Assembly: GCA_037355855.1 (NCBI GenBank)
Contig: CM074769.1
Coordinates: forward strand, 1,240,001-1,304,000
Length of the DNA: 64,000 bases
Direction: 5' to 3'
From: Pseudo-nitzschia pungens
Taxonomy: Eukaryota; Bacillariophyta; Bacillariophyceae; Bacillariales; Bacillariaceae
The notes below the pieces were generated by a model. It did no database searches, was not told where the DNA came from, and saw only the letters and a list, made by a program, of their open reading frames with translations. Position numbers and translations under genes: made by a program. Position 1 is the first letter of the stretch; each line of letters opens with the position of its first letter. Positions 30,676 to 41,650 of this stretch are shown piece after piece.

Positions 30676-31947
30676 ATGAGAACAGTGGCAGCGTCATCGT
30701 CGTCTTTGGCACGAATGGTTTGTAGAAGAGAACGAGTAAAACTAGTTCGGATTGTTCATTTCTCTGCTGCCAAGAGTCACGCGCTTTGCGAGGGAATCAT
30801 TTTTTGCAACGATCGGTTGCTGCCGAAAAGAGGAGTTTCGGGAAGAGTGCTCGATCACAATTGCATCGCAAACCGCATTAGATTCCTGTCGACCAACAAC
30901 GTCATTGGAAGCAGCATGGTCCGCACCCAGGACGGCAGCAGCAACTACGCGGGATTCCTCGCGGAGTTCTCGGCTACGGATGGAAGTCTCTTGCCGGTGC
31001 CCTCTAAATTCGTCCCGGACGAGCTGATCATGTGGGGACAAGCCCCAACGACTCTCGAAGTGTTGGTGTCGGAACAAACGATCGCGAAAGGAACCGACTC
31101 AAAATCGGAACGGGAAGGCGAGTTGCCGCTGCTTTTTCGGAGACGCACCATTGTCGTCCTCCCCGCCGTCGGATGTGGGTTGGACAGCTTGGATACCAAT
31201 CGGTCAGACGAAATTTACGACCTCGGCAAGACCAACGACGATTGTGAAACGAAAAGCAATGCTATCATCCTCGATTGGAAGGACGAGACCAACGGCATCG
31301 GCGTCATGAATGTTCTGATGAAGACAGCAGCTACGAAACCATCAGCCGAGGAGTCATCGGTAATTAGAAAGCTTCGCCTGGAAACAACCTTCAGTTTACC
31401 ACGAGATCATCGTCTTCGGGTTTCCTTCGAGTTGCATATTCATTGCTACGAGAATGGGACGTGCCGCTACGAGCTGCCGCCGTCGTCCTCCATCAAGCTT
31501 CAGTGGGAACGCAGGTACGACAATGATACCAATCCCGAGTCCGGAATGCTTGCTGCCAATGTCAACGATCGAAATGGCCATTTGGACGCCGGAACAGTGT
31601 TCGCATTGATCGGGGAGGATTTGAGACAACAGCGAAGCCAACTCTCCAACCTTGCGCAGCAAACGCCGACCGGTACGAGCACAAACATTCCCGCTACCGT
31701 TGATACTACCGATTCCGGCATCAACCTACAATTGGTGGAAGGTCTGCAGATCTCAACCAGCAGAACCGGTACCGCTGCCGACGACCAAAACGGCGGAGAG
31801 TGCTGGCACCTTGACATAAGCCTCGATATGCCTCATCTCCGAAAGATCGATCGACAAGCGGGTGATAACCATAACGAAAAGCTCCTCGGGACCGTTCGAC
31901 GCAGCTTTCGCGGATGGCACTGCGAGCCTGCCTACTTTCGGTCGTGA
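30676..31947 (+). CDS. Unrecognised protein, possibly organellar
   Basis: 423 codons from ATG. I do not recognise a family. The N-terminal ~60 residues are rich in Arg, Ser and Ala with almost no acidic residues, fitting a mitochondrial-type presequence. After that come two segments of alternating strand-like sequence: residues ~92-150 (FVPDELIMWGQAPTTLEVLVSE) and ~190-285 (TTFSLPRDHRLRVSFELHIH), the latter suggesting a beta-barrel or lipocalin-like fold of the kind used for bilin or lipid binding in photosynthetic organisms; this is a guess. The C-terminal region has a Thr/Asp-rich linker and ends in SFRGWHCEPAYF. Base composition matches its neighbours. Confidence 0.55.
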   Translation: MRTVAASSSSLARMVCRRERVKLVRIVHFSAAKSHALCEGIIFCNDRLLPKRGVSGRVLDHNCIANRIRFLSTNNVIGSSMVRTQDGSSNYAGFLAEFSATDGSLLPVPSKFVPDELIMWGQAPTTLEVLVSEQTIAKGTDSKSEREGELPLLFRRRTIVVLPAVGCGLDSLDTNRSDEIYDLGKTNDDCETKSNAIILDWKDETNGIGVMNVLMKTAATKPSAEESSVIRKLRLETTFSLPRDHRLRVSFELHIHCYENGTCRYELPPSSSIKLQWERRYDNDTNPESGMLAANVNDRNGHLDAGTVFALIGEDLRQQRSQLSNLAQQTPTGTSTNIPATVDTTDSGINLQLVEGLQISTSRTGTAADDQNGGECWHLDISLDMPHLRKIDRQAGDNHNEKLLGTVRRSFRGWHCEPAYFRS

Positions 31948-33119
31948 ACAAAAAAGATGGTGCATCCCAGCAGCAGAAACCGCTTTCGGAGAACCGAAGC
32001 ACATCCATCCTGATAGCTACTACGAGTCGGTAACAGTGCACTTCTCGACCTTTGGCTAGCTTTGCAGCATACTTCCAAACCACTCCGTGACTTCATCAAA
32101 ATCTATTTGTTTTGTTCTATGGGTTGGCTTCCCCGAAAACTATCAATCAAACACAAAAGCCTTCTCTTTCGGGAAACGCTCATTCCTTCTCTCGTTGATA
32201 TCGAGCATGTTCATTCGTGTTCACTCTTGGGGCGTATCAAACCCTCACCGGTGGAATGTATCGTAGCATCCCATTACCAGTGGTTAAGGTATGTACAATA
32301 GGGAGAACGGACATTTTGCACGTCTTGCCAAAAAAAAGCCTTTCACGAAAGCGAAAGCAAACGCAACCAGAAATTCATAATCATACGAAGGAATCTGTTT
32401 TAAAAAAGACAAAGAGTTCGTACGAGTAATTAACCTTACGTACAGACGTACGAGTAACCTTTACTGTAGTCTTGTTCTTCACAGACTTTTAGCCAAATGT
32501 CATTCTTTCATCAAAATAGAGCCGGCATGTATTGAGTACCGGGTACCGTATGTACGACTTTGAAAACCCGTACGTAAGGTTACATGTACCAAAACATATT
32601 GCGTGATACTTCTCCGCCATTCACGACTTAATATCTAACGAGCACTTCGTTTCTGTTCCTTAAGTCTTTGCGAACGGACTTTTGAGATAAATTTATCGTG
32701 AAGAATAAAATTGCTAGAAATAAAACAAATTCTTTGTATTTCGGCTATCTAGGTCATGCTTTTTCGATAGGACTCTTGATTCTTGAGCTTCTGAACTGCT
32801 ACGTATGGCAAGATTATCTCAAAAGATGAATATCTGTAATGTTACTCATACGTCTCGCCTGGGACCTTCCGTACTCGTACCCGTTCTTGCACTCCACCTT
32901 ACCACTGCCATTTTGGAATAGCTTCCTCTTCCTGCTTCCTTCCCGAATCCCGCGAGATATCTTTTACTCGTACGTGTACTAGAGGGCAAACACAGGTTCG
33001 ACCGTAGGACGATACCATTTGTTTGATACTCATTTTTTGTCGACATCATTCACCTACCACAGAACGGGAAACTTTTGACGTCTTTGTCTCATCCAACTGC
33101 AACGAAATCGTCCTCGACC
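31948..33119. other. Spacer with GTAAGGTTAC motifs
   Basis: 1.17 kb between same-direction genes. It carries TAACCTTAC at 32431-32439, GTAAGGTTAC at 32574-32583, and TACGTAC/GTACGAGT palindromic words. No coding frame or RNA gene is identified. Confidence 0.5.
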
Positions 33120-35972
33120 ATGGCTTCTCCGAGTTCCACGCGGCGCGAAGCCTTGAAACACGCGGATGACATGAATCAAATCCGAGTGATTGATACCTAC
33201 CCACTCGAGAAATACCTCATTATCGCTCAGCACTTGTTTGGTTTTTTCCAACAAGCCTATGAAAATCTCAACCTCGACGAGGCGTATGTTTACGGAATAC
33301 GATATGCAACATTGACGTTGAAGAATCTTCGGGAGCATCGGGAATGGGAGAAAGGTGGAAAAATTGAAGATGCCCTGAACGTTAAAATCAAAGAAATTTT
33401 GTCGAGATTAGAAATCATCAAGCGAAAAATGGACGAAGAAGAAGCATCGAAAATTCGTTTGTATGCTCTCGCGCAGGCGGAAGAAGCACGACAGCAGAAC
33501 CAGTACCGAATCCATCGAGAAGCGGAAGTGGAACGGCCTCGAGGGAGTGCCGGAAACGGGAACACTTTTTTCCACGGGAAACAGAACCTCGCGAAAAACA
33601 AAAAATCAAAACCGAAAATCTTTCGTTTGCACAAGAAGGCCAAAGAATTTGTGAAAACCCTAACATGGGATGGAATTACTGCGGGCCAGAATGCAGAGAA
33701 AAGCAATGGCTCACGGGTGGTTCTTTCTTCCCTCAGTCAGATTCAAGAATCTCGAGCGCGACCCGAATCTTATTCTCCAAATACAACGAATGGCACGTCG
33801 ACCAAACCTTATCTTCCTCCGACCCAATATAGTGTCGAAGAGTATCCTAAGGTCGAAAAAGTCAAGCTGAAGTTACATTCCGTGAACACGCCGTCTCTTC
33901 GGAAAATAATACAAGATGATTCCGCATCACAATCCAATGACGGAACGCCTCAGGGAGGAAGAAAAGCGCAGGAAACAAGCCACGTGCGCAAAAAACGAGA
34001 CATAGCGATCTATCATCCACCAGAACCAGGATTTGTGAAGCCCGCGCCGCAATCGCACCCCAAAACTCCCCGTTTGAATGATATTGCATGGAATCATCCT
34101 CTCGCAGTGATAAACGAAGCCGAGACAGACGAAGAATTATTGCAGGAATTTGATATGGAGACTCCCGACGTCGAAGTACATTCCTCACTCGCATCTCAGA
34201 GCAGCGTCGGGACGAAAAAAGTTTCGAAAGAGTGTGATGATACTTTGAAGTCGACGTCCTCGACTCATACAGAGGAAACTCAAGTCGGATCATGCTTTTC
34301 CACGGTAGCATCTCACGACAGCAACGGTGCGGAGGAGCAATGCTCGGCAGAAATCAAGTGTGACTTGCCATTGACACACTCGGTTATCACTGATGACGAA
34401 TCAAAGTCTTCCCCATGTCGAGGGATTGAAGGGGAAACGAGAGAACGCATTTTGACAGAAATCGGTGAAAATCTGCGAGAGACCCATAATGAAGATAGTG
34501 TGAATGACTATCAACGTTTAATGAATGAAATTGCAGCAAAAGTCGCTTCCGTATACACAGGTGACCATCATATAACTGAGTCGGTACCTCGGAACAATCA
34601 GACGTCGGTAAATGAGAACCGAGAAGGTACTCATGATCTTAGAAGAAACGATTTCTCGAGTGATTCCGGTTCAGCAAGAATCGGCCGGAATGCCGATTCT
34701 TATGTTCATGAAAGCGTCAAAAATTATGAACTTTTGAAAAACAGTTTCGAAAAACGAATTGCACCCACTCATGATGAAGAGGATATCTATACGGAAGTTA
34801 CCTTTGATTATGAAGAGGATGGCTATACGGAAGTTACCGTTGATTATGAAGGGGATGTCTACACGGAAGTTACCGTCGATGATGAAGGGTATGCCTATAA
34901 GGAAGTTCTCGTTGATGATGAAGATGGTGCCTATACGGAAGTTCCCGTTGATGAAGAGGATGTCTATACGGAAGTTCCCGTTGATGATGAAGAGGGTGCC
35001 TATACGGAAGCTCCCGTTGATGATGAAGAGGGTGCGTATACCGAAGTTCCCATTAATGATGAAGAGGATGCCTATACCGAAGTTCTCGTTGATGATGAAG
35101 AGGAGATCTACAAGAAGGAAACAGGTGAGAGCCCAACGGTGAAAGAATTTGTTGATGGGAATAGTGATGGGATGGCATTTGTTGAAGGAGACAATGCCAA
35201 AGAAGAATGTGATCCAGATCTCGCAACAAAAACAACTCGAGACGATCAGGTAGAGTACCACGCAAATCCTTTTGTAGAGGAAGGTTCTGAAACAAAAGAG
35301 ATTGGAAAAGAACGAAATTTGAAACACACAGATGTGGTGGTAGAATCGAAGGTTGAAAGCGAAGAACCGAAACAACTCACGACTGTGAAATCGATCGCTG
35401 CATCCAAATCAGCTTCATCGCCTCAGAGTAAACGGTATCACCCTCAACCTGCAAATTTGGAATCTGAGTACAACGAAAACTTGAACCAACTACCTCAAAA
35501 TGGTTTATGGTTAAATCCGACCATTGTTGACAGTGATGAAATGACTTGCATTACACTGGACACATGTTTTATGGGACAAGATAGAGTAACCACTGAAGAA
35601 TCCAATGATGTTAAAGAGAGAAGAAAGGAAATTCTGCGCACCTTATTGGATGACGATGCAACCACAGTCGAAACGGCATTGTTCGAACTCAATCAGATGG
35701 TGTCTTTGGATGAAAAAAGCAAAGCATTATTTGCTGATTTTGGAGCAATAGTGGGTATTATTCAGAGCATGAGAAAATTTCGGCATAATGAAACCGTTCA
35801 ATTTCTTTCTTGCGCTCTTCTGGGGTACTTGGCCGCCGAGCCGGGAATCCTAAGAATGATCGAAAACTTGGATGCCGTCACCCTGATATCCCAATCCATG
35901 TTGGATCATCGAGGCAGTCAACGCGTTGAGGATGCTGCTCGTGACGCGATAGCAGTTATCTATTCCCTCTAA
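33120..35972 (+). CDS. USP8/MIT-like N-terminus, acidic YTEV repeats, armadillo-like C-terminus
   Basis: 950 codons from the ATG at 33120; the 15 codons upstream start with TTG. Residues ~15-140 form a helical domain (YPLEKYLIIAQHLFGFF, then LDEAYVYGIRYATLTLKNL and a charged coiled coil). This resembles the USP8-dimerisation/MIT-type module of ESCRT-linked deubiquitinases. The middle ~650 residues are acidic and disordered; within them about ten units of 13-14 residues repeat the pattern YTEVxVDDEE (codons spanning about 34777-35115). The last ~115 residues (LFELNQMV, FGAIVGIIQSM, ALLGYLAAEPGIL) are paired helices of armadillo/HEAT type. The repeat units are similar at DNA level, so they expanded recently. 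No catalytic domain is present; a scaffold role is inferred. Confidence 0.6.
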   Translation: MASPSSTRREALKHADDMNQIRVIDTYPLEKYLIIAQHLFGFFQQAYENLNLDEAYVYGIRYATLTLKNLREHREWEKGGKIEDALNVKIKEILSRLEIIKRKMDEEEASKIRLYALAQAEEARQQNQYRIHREAEVERPRGSAGNGNTFFHGKQNLAKNKKSKPKIFRLHKKAKEFVKTLTWDGITAGQNAEKSNGSRVVLSSLSQIQESRARPESYSPNTTNGTSTKPYLPPTQYSVEEYPKVEKVKLKLHSVNTPSLRKIIQDDSASQSNDGTPQGGRKAQETSHVRKKRDIAIYHPPEPGFVKPAPQSHPKTPRLNDIAWNHPLAVINEAETDEELLQEFDMETPDVEVHSSLASQSSVGTKKVSKECDDTLKSTSSTHTEETQVGSCFSTVASHDSNGAEEQCSAEIKCDLPLTHSVITDDESKSSPCRGIEGETRERILTEIGENLRETHNEDSVNDYQRLMNEIAAKVASVYTGDHHITESVPRNNQTSVNENREGTHDLRRNDFSSDSGSARIGRNADSYVHESVKNYELLKNSFEKRIAPTHDEEDIYTEVTFDYEEDGYTEVTVDYEGDVYTEVTVDDEGYAYKEVLVDDEDGAYTEVPVDEEDVYTEVPVDDEEGAYTEAPVDDEEGAYTEVPINDEEDAYTEVLVDDEEEIYKKETGESPTVKEFVDGNSDGMAFVEGDNAKEECDPDLATKTTRDDQVEYHANPFVEEGSETKEIGKERNLKHTDVVVESKVESEEPKQLTTVKSIAASKSASSPQSKRYHPQPANLESEYNENLNQLPQNGLWLNPTIVDSDEMTCITLDTCFMGQDRVTTEESNDVKERRKEILRTLLDDDATTVETALFELNQMVSLDEKSKALFADFGAIVGIIQSMRKFRHNETVQFLSCALLGYLAAEPGILRMIENLDAVTLISQSMLDHRGSQRVEDAARDAIAVIYSL
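34777..35115 (+). repeat. Coding minisatellite, ~39-42 bp unit
   Basis: About ten imperfect tandem units inside the preceding gene, each encoding a variant of D-E-E-x-x-Y-T-E-V-x-V-D. The DNA unit contains GATGAAGAGG followed by CTATACGGAAGTT. Unit lengths vary by multiples of three, keeping the frame. Confidence 0.85.
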
Positions 35973-36719
35973 ACAATGCGATACCACCAGTTTTTCAGGG
36001 CAATGACACAGCACCAATCAGAATTGGTGACGATAAAGTGGGTTTTTATATTATTTCTTACTACGTATTTACAAGTATTATCATTCTGATGAAAGTTGTG
36101 TAAAGATGAGATGATACTATTGAATTTTTTTTTTTTTCAGAAAGAAAAAATAACATAAGGTAGCTTTGATATTATCTCAAAAACACACTCGCAAGCTATG
36201 GGGTGTGTCGATGGACAGACTGAAGCAGTTTACCAGTTCCATTCTTAGGGGCAACAGCAGCAGCCGCAAGATAGTCCCCAACATAGTGAGTCTCCACAGC
36301 TGTCATTAATCTTCTTTGAAGCCTGACACTGTCGTAACTCTTCCCCTGTCGACTTAGATCAAGTCAGGGAAAGAAACAAAGACAGAAAAGAATACCGTGA
36401 TCCAGTCCGTGCCATTTCAGTCGTCGCGCTTCGTATTAAACTACTCTGCCTCTCGTAATTGAAGTTAATCCTAGACTTTCTTCTTTCCCAAACATGTTCT
36501 GCAGTTCTATTACGCAGTACAGATCATATGTACAATATGTTTTTCAGTCCTTTGATGAAATGAGAGCGCCATGGAAGACAATGGCTGCAATCAATCAACA
36601 GGCACGCACGTACTCGGCGTAACAAATATTTTTCCGTCTATTCTATTTTATTTCGTGTCAGGTTGGGAGCAGTCGAAGTGAGCACAATGAATGTTGGGTC
36701 TCGATCAGTAGAAAACACA
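35973..36719. other. Convergent 3' spacer, repeat protein / PPR gene
   Basis: 747 bp where two genes end facing each other. It contains a T15 run at about 36126-36139. Nothing else is identified. Confidence 0.5.
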
Positions 36720-39700
36720 TCATTTTGTTTCCACTCGGTGCTGCTGCTGACGGATTCTTTCAAAGTCATCTTCCATCATTTTGCTCAATTCAAGACCACC
36801 ATCTGACATGGATTTCATAATTTTTTGCATACGGTCCATTTTCTCCCGTGAATCTATCAGGTCGCTCTTGACTATTGCTTTCCACAAGGCTCGATATGTC
36901 CATTCATCGGGAGGAGCAAGACTATCGTCGACTTTCGATTTGTTGCATAGCTCTCTGTATAAAAGATTGGTTTTCGAGAAGTTCCCTTGGTTTGCCCATG
37001 CATTCATCACCGTGTTGTACATGATGCGATTGCAACGAGTCTCTGAGAGCTCCTGTGACTTGCGAGCATTCAAGCGGGACGAATATTCCTTGCGACTATT
37101 TGCAAGATCGGAGTCAGTGAGATAGTGTTCCCGATGCTCTTGCTGCTGTTCAATGTGTCGCAGCAAGTCTTCCGCACGCTGAGCGGCACCGGGGAGTTCG
37201 GAATGGGCCCAACACGCCAAGACGTTGTTGCAGCAAACTGCGTTGGGAGGCCCATCGATCGCCCCTCTCCGATAGAACTCTTGCATCTTGAATAGCAATT
37301 CTTCGGCGCGCTCGGGTGCGTCTTTCCGCTTCGACTTGGACCAGCCGTACAGGACCGAAGAGAAGGCATGCGCACCAAGCTTGACCGTCGTGCTCTTGTC
37401 GTGGATCAGTTCGTACAATAGAGCTTCCGCCTCCTCCACTCGTCCCCCTCGAGCCATGGCTTTCAGGACATTGGTACAGGTGTACGCATTTGGTTCTAAC
37501 CCTGCGACATCGCGCATGTCGTGGAACAAACGGAGGGCTTTGTCGGCGGCGTCTGGCAGGGTGGATCGTGCATACGCATCCAGAACCGTGGAATAACTAA
37601 ACGCATTGGGTTGGATGCCGTAGTGATCTTTCATTCGATGCAGCAGCCGATGGGCTTTTCTAGCAGCATCCGGGTCGCCTTTGGCCTTGGACCAGGCATT
37701 CAAGATAGCCGTAAAGGTTACGACCGTTGGTTTCATTTGGGGATCTTTTGTTTCGTCGTACTCCCTGAGGCATGTCTCTAAAAAGTCGTGGGCCATTTGT
37801 GCGCGTCCACTTCTTCCGTAGGCATTGAGTAGTCCCGTATAGGCATAAACATCCGGTTGGATGTTGTGCGTGTCTCTCATTTCGCGGAAGAGGGCTTCGG
37901 CGCGCTGAACTGCTTCGGTTTGCTGTTCGCGATCACCGACCCGGTCTCGGTTGCGACGGCCGCGACCTTCCGCTGCGGCACGCGCCCAGCAGTGGATGCA
38001 AGCCCCAAAGGTTTCGACGTTTGGCCGAATGTCGACATCGGGCCGTTGCATCACTCGAAGGAGCTCCTCTGCCCGCTTTGCTGCGTCGAATGTCCCCACG
38101 CGTGCCCATCCAGCCAAGACGGACGTGAAGCTTTGAACGTCGGGTTTAGTAGTGGTCATGGTGGCGCAGTTATCGAACGAAAGATCACCTCTTGTGTTGT
38201 CGGAATCCATGGGTTCCTCGTCGATGACATTGCCGTGTTGCAAGGATTCCTCGGGAGGAACAGAATGCTGGTATGCGGTGATCATTTCTTCCAACACCTT
38301 TTCGGATTGCAATGGATGTCCCGCTCGGCTGTACGCGGTGATGACGGTATTGTAGGTGATGGTATTGAGTGGAATTCCTGCAATTTTCATCCGTTCCATC
38401 CAGTCGTGTGCTCGTCGGGCGGCATCGAGAGCCCTTTCTCTGTGGTACGGAGCACCGCTTCCCGCCTGCTTGGTCCAGGCATCGATGACAATATTGTAGG
38501 ACGCCGCACTGGGAGGTTCGGAAAGGAATCCATCCCTGTCGTGATAGAGTTGCTGCATGTGCATCAACACGTCCTCGGCACACTCGGCATTGCTTTTCGG
38601 ACTCGTTTTGCGATTGCGGCTTGGAACGACGCTGTTGTCCATTGATGCCGCGGTTTGATAGGCCATCAAGAGACAATTGAATGATCGCACGTCGGGATAC
38701 TCCCCCTCTTGGATCATTCGATCCATCCATTTTCGAACCTTCAACGGATTTCCTGCACGAGCCCATGCCAAGAGAATAAATGTGTACATGTTTCGCTTCG
38801 ATTCCTTTGTGGTTCCTTGCGATAACGCGGGTGATGTTGCACCCTCCCCCGATTTGTCCCTTTGCTGTTGTTGCAATTGTTGTTGTTGTTGTTGTTGTTG
38901 TTGAAATTCGTCCCAGGCTTCCAACCACTGTTCCGCTCGCGTCGGAGCGTCTGGCAATCCCGATTCCACCCATGCGTGAATCACCGTTCCAAATGCCACA
39001 ATGTCCGGTCGGGCCGGTATCCTTTGAGGCTGGAAATGTTTCGGACGTTGCTGGTGGTGGTTGTTGCTGTTGCTGTTGCTTTTCGATAGCAACGCTGTGG
39101 TTTGGTTGTAGTCGTCGATCCAATCTTGGAGGTACCGATCGGCAAACCAAACTCCCTCTCTGTGGTGACTACGGCGGCGTTCCTCTTCATTCTTCTGGTC
39201 GCCTTTCTCGTTCTCTCGGATCTCGGTGCTTTTTGCGGCGCCGACATGGTCGGGTTGTCTGTCGCGTGATTCCTCGCGGTGGTTGTGGTGCGGTCCTCCG
39301 TCACCGCCGCCCCGAGAACTCACCGTCATCGACGACGAATGCTTTCCGGCCACGTCCAGGATAATGGCGTGGGTTGCCGTATCCATGCGAACGAGGTTGC
39401 GGGTTTCGTACCACCGGAGTTTCGCGGAAATCCGGGACGGGAGGCTCCGATCGGTTTGGGGCGCGAGGACCGCGGCACCGGACCGGCGTTTCGTTTGGCA
39501 GCGGCCGAGGGGACCACCGCTGCTGCCGCGATGGAGCGCGACGCGCGCATCCGTGTACCCGTCCCGCCACAAAATCAGGATCGGATTGAGAACCTCCATC
39601 GTGGACAGCACCGGGGGCCCCCCTCTTCGCGACCGGTTGCGGTCCGCTTCGAGTTCCAGGCAGAGGCGATCGAGAATCTTCCAGCAGGTTTCCGCGGCAA

Positions 39701-40286
39701 CCCCCCTGTCGTTGGAGGTGATCCCTCCGCCGCCATTGCCGAACCAATGGGTGAGGACCGTGATCGCTTCGTTCCACCGCCCTCGATCGAAACTCCCCAC
39801 CGGCAGCTCCAGGATTCGGTCCGTCATGTCTCGCCATTTGGACTCGATCGTAGTAGCTTTCGCGGTGGTGGTGGTGGTGGTGGCAGGTGCACTACAATTT
39901 TTGGATGGAATCGCGGCTTGGTTTGTCGCCATGCCGTGTTTTTCCCTGCGCCACTCGCGATTTTTGGTACCGTTGTGCCCATCATTGTCGTACAAAATGC
40001 TGTTCCGGGAAACGAAACCTGTTTGCACGTAGTTGTTTCCTTGGCAGAGCAATGGTGCTCGGCGCAATAACACCGTGCCATTTGGTTGCATCGATTTTGT
40101 TGTTGATGATGCCAATCTTCTTCTGCAAGGATTACGGGAGAACGGAAGCGGATGCCCACTCCCAATTTTCTGCACATCCCGGAACGGTTGGAAGCGAAAT
40201 TCGTTGTTACTCGAACCGACCGTGGTGGATGTTCTTGGTAGCAACGACGACGAGATTCTCGTCGGTGGTGTCATCCATCGCCTCAT
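36720..40286 (-). CDS. Long pentatricopeptide-repeat (PPR) protein, probably mitochondrial
   Basis: 1188 codons from ATG in one exon. PPR proteins bind organellar RNA base by base for processing, stability or translation. About ten or more 35-residue motifs can be seen from residue ~430 to ~1100, for example PDIVAFGTVIHAWVESG, PDVRSFNCLLMAYQTA, NTITYNTVITAYSRAG, PDVYAYTGLLNAYGRSG, NAFSYSTVLDAYAR and NAYTCTNVLKAMARGG. They are of P type, with no E/DYW extension. The first ~65 residues are rich in Arg and Ser (RRRLASS), a likely mitochondrial presequence. The stretch 65-420 is low complexity, and a long Gln run with CAA/CAG interruptions (38865-38905) separates repeats. No SMR or catalytic domain. 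Confidence 0.88.
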   Translation of the reverse strand: MRRWMTPPTRISSSLLPRTSTTVGSSNNEFRFQPFRDVQKIGSGHPLPFSRNPCRRRLASSTTKSMQPNGTVLLRRAPLLCQGNNYVQTGFVSRNSILYDNDGHNGTKNREWRREKHGMATNQAAIPSKNCSAPATTTTTTAKATTIESKWRDMTDRILELPVGSFDRGRWNEAITVLTHWFGNGGGGITSNDRGVAAETCWKILDRLCLELEADRNRSRRGGPPVLSTMEVLNPILILWRDGYTDARVALHRGSSGGPLGRCQTKRRSGAAVLAPQTDRSLPSRISAKLRWYETRNLVRMDTATHAIILDVAGKHSSSMTVSSRGGGDGGPHHNHREESRDRQPDHVGAAKSTEIRENEKGDQKNEEERRRSHHREGVWFADRYLQDWIDDYNQTTALLSKSNSNSNNHHQQRPKHFQPQRIPARPDIVAFGTVIHAWVESGLPDAPTRAEQWLEAWDEFQQQQQQQQQLQQQQRDKSGEGATSPALSQGTTKESKRNMYTFILLAWARAGNPLKVRKWMDRMIQEGEYPDVRSFNCLLMAYQTAASMDNSVVPSRNRKTSPKSNAECAEDVLMHMQQLYHDRDGFLSEPPSAASYNIVIDAWTKQAGSGAPYHRERALDAARRAHDWMERMKIAGIPLNTITYNTVITAYSRAGHPLQSEKVLEEMITAYQHSVPPEESLQHGNVIDEEPMDSDNTRGDLSFDNCATMTTTKPDVQSFTSVLAGWARVGTFDAAKRAEELLRVMQRPDVDIRPNVETFGACIHCWARAAAEGRGRRNRDRVGDREQQTEAVQRAEALFREMRDTHNIQPDVYAYTGLLNAYGRSGRAQMAHDFLETCLREYDETKDPQMKPTVVTFTAILNAWSKAKGDPDAARKAHRLLHRMKDHYGIQPNAFSYSTVLDAYARSTLPDAADKALRLFHDMRDVAGLEPNAYTCTNVLKAMARGGRVEEAEALLYELIHDKSTTVKLGAHAFSSVLYGWSKSKRKDAPERAEELLFKMQEFYRRGAIDGPPNAVCCNNVLACWAHSELPGAAQRAEDLLRHIEQQQEHREHYLTDSDLANSRKEYSSRLNARKSQELSETRCNRIMYNTVMNAWANQGNFSKTNLLYRELCNKSKVDDSLAPPDEWTYRALWKAIVKSDLIDSREKMDRMQKIMKSMSDGGLELSKMMEDDFERIRQQQHRVETK

Positions 40287-41650
40287 TGCGGCGTTGCCTT
40301 TGGTTGGAATGGGTTGGGTTGGGTTGGGTTGGGTTGGATCGGATTACGGTACTTCCTGGAAAGCGTGTGTCTCCTGCGTGGTTCGGTTACTGCCTAGACC
40401 ATCGTTCTCCTCAAATCGACGGATCAAGTTCGCTGACTCGAAAACGTTCGTGGTTTCAGCTCAATGTTGTGATTTCCATCTCTCTGTCGTCCTCGATTGT
40501 TGATTCTTTGAAGAAGATGGTGGCAAAGAGGAAAGAGGATTGAGAATCGAAATGAGCGATGAGCATCGAGCATCGTTGGATTAGTAGACAACGGTGAACA
40601 CCACTACCGTATTATTTTTTGCTTGTAATTAACCTTAACCTTACTTGCACGGAGTCTAAATACGAAGTAATCAGAAAAGAAGACGAAGGACGAAACGACG
40701 ACCACATGCATACACTCGTATACTATCTAACATATCGTGATACCTTCAATATATACGCGTACTCGAAACCGGGAAAATGAATGAATGAATGAATCTTCGG
40801 AATCTTCGATCTTATGTTACGAAACCCGCAGATATATAGAAACGTGTATGTCCGCCGGCAAAGCCAATGCATCGATCACAAAAACAAAATCAGAACTTTT
40901 CATTGGCGAATCACGGAATGAGGAACGTCAACTCCATTTTTAAAACTTTTCGTTTTTTTTTAGAGAATTCCGTTCCTTCTCAACGACAAGCAAGGGCAAC
41001 AGGGGACGGGGGAGTGGCACCGGAACTGGGAAACAGCCAAACCAACAACAAAGAGTGTGGATGTCGTTACGGGAGCAAATGAAATTGTCGCAAGAGAGCA
41101 AAATCACGAATGAATGAATCAATCAAAAGCAATTAGTGGATATTAAAATACGAATCCGAACGAGCACCCCGAAGACCACACAGTGACACGGCCATTTTCG
41201 CCCGGGTTGCGAGTAAGGTTACGGTAAGGTTACTCGGAACGAGCCCCGGAGATTCCTGGATTTCGAAGAGCGTTGGAATTGTGTTGTAGCACCCGTACGA
41301 ACTCATACCGGTACAGTACTACCCTCGTCCGGTAGCGATCTCTGGATTGCCGGGATCAAGTCTCTGGATCCCGCACCGCACCGCACCGCATCTCGTCCAT
41401 CGAAGAAACGAAATCCGTGAATCTCGACGCCAATCCGTTGTCTCGATCGAGACCGAACCATCTACGGTATTCATCTATTCATCTATTCATCCATCCATCT
41501 TTCGAATCACGAGAGATTTCGTTTGTCATTATTACTACTATTTTTTGCGCCGTAATTGGATCGATCGATCGATCGAAACCATCCCATCCCATCCAATCAA
41601 GGAACTTCCATCCCCGGCAACCTCCGCAGCAGTAGGTACTACAACAGCGC
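40287..41650. other. Divergent intergenic region, PPR gene / sulfotransferase
   Basis: 1.36 kb. It begins (from the PPR side) with a (GGGTT)n tract at about 40311-40336. There are GAATGAATGAAT repeats near 40780, TAACCTTAC at 40636-40644, and two adjacent full motifs GTAAGGTTAC at 41213-41222 and 41224-41233, with GTAC words around 41300. CATCCATC/GATCGATC simple repeats fill 41460-41600. No other gene is seen. Confidence 0.5.

Noticed and set aside
34671..35375. Minus-strand frame with Phe-Ile-Ile-Asn repeats
   Set aside because: It is the reverse reading of the YTEV coding minisatellite.
36297..36305. Additional half-copy of the hairpin arm (ACAGCTGTC)
   Set aside because: No matching inverted arm lies within 150 bases; it is probably a chance occurrence.
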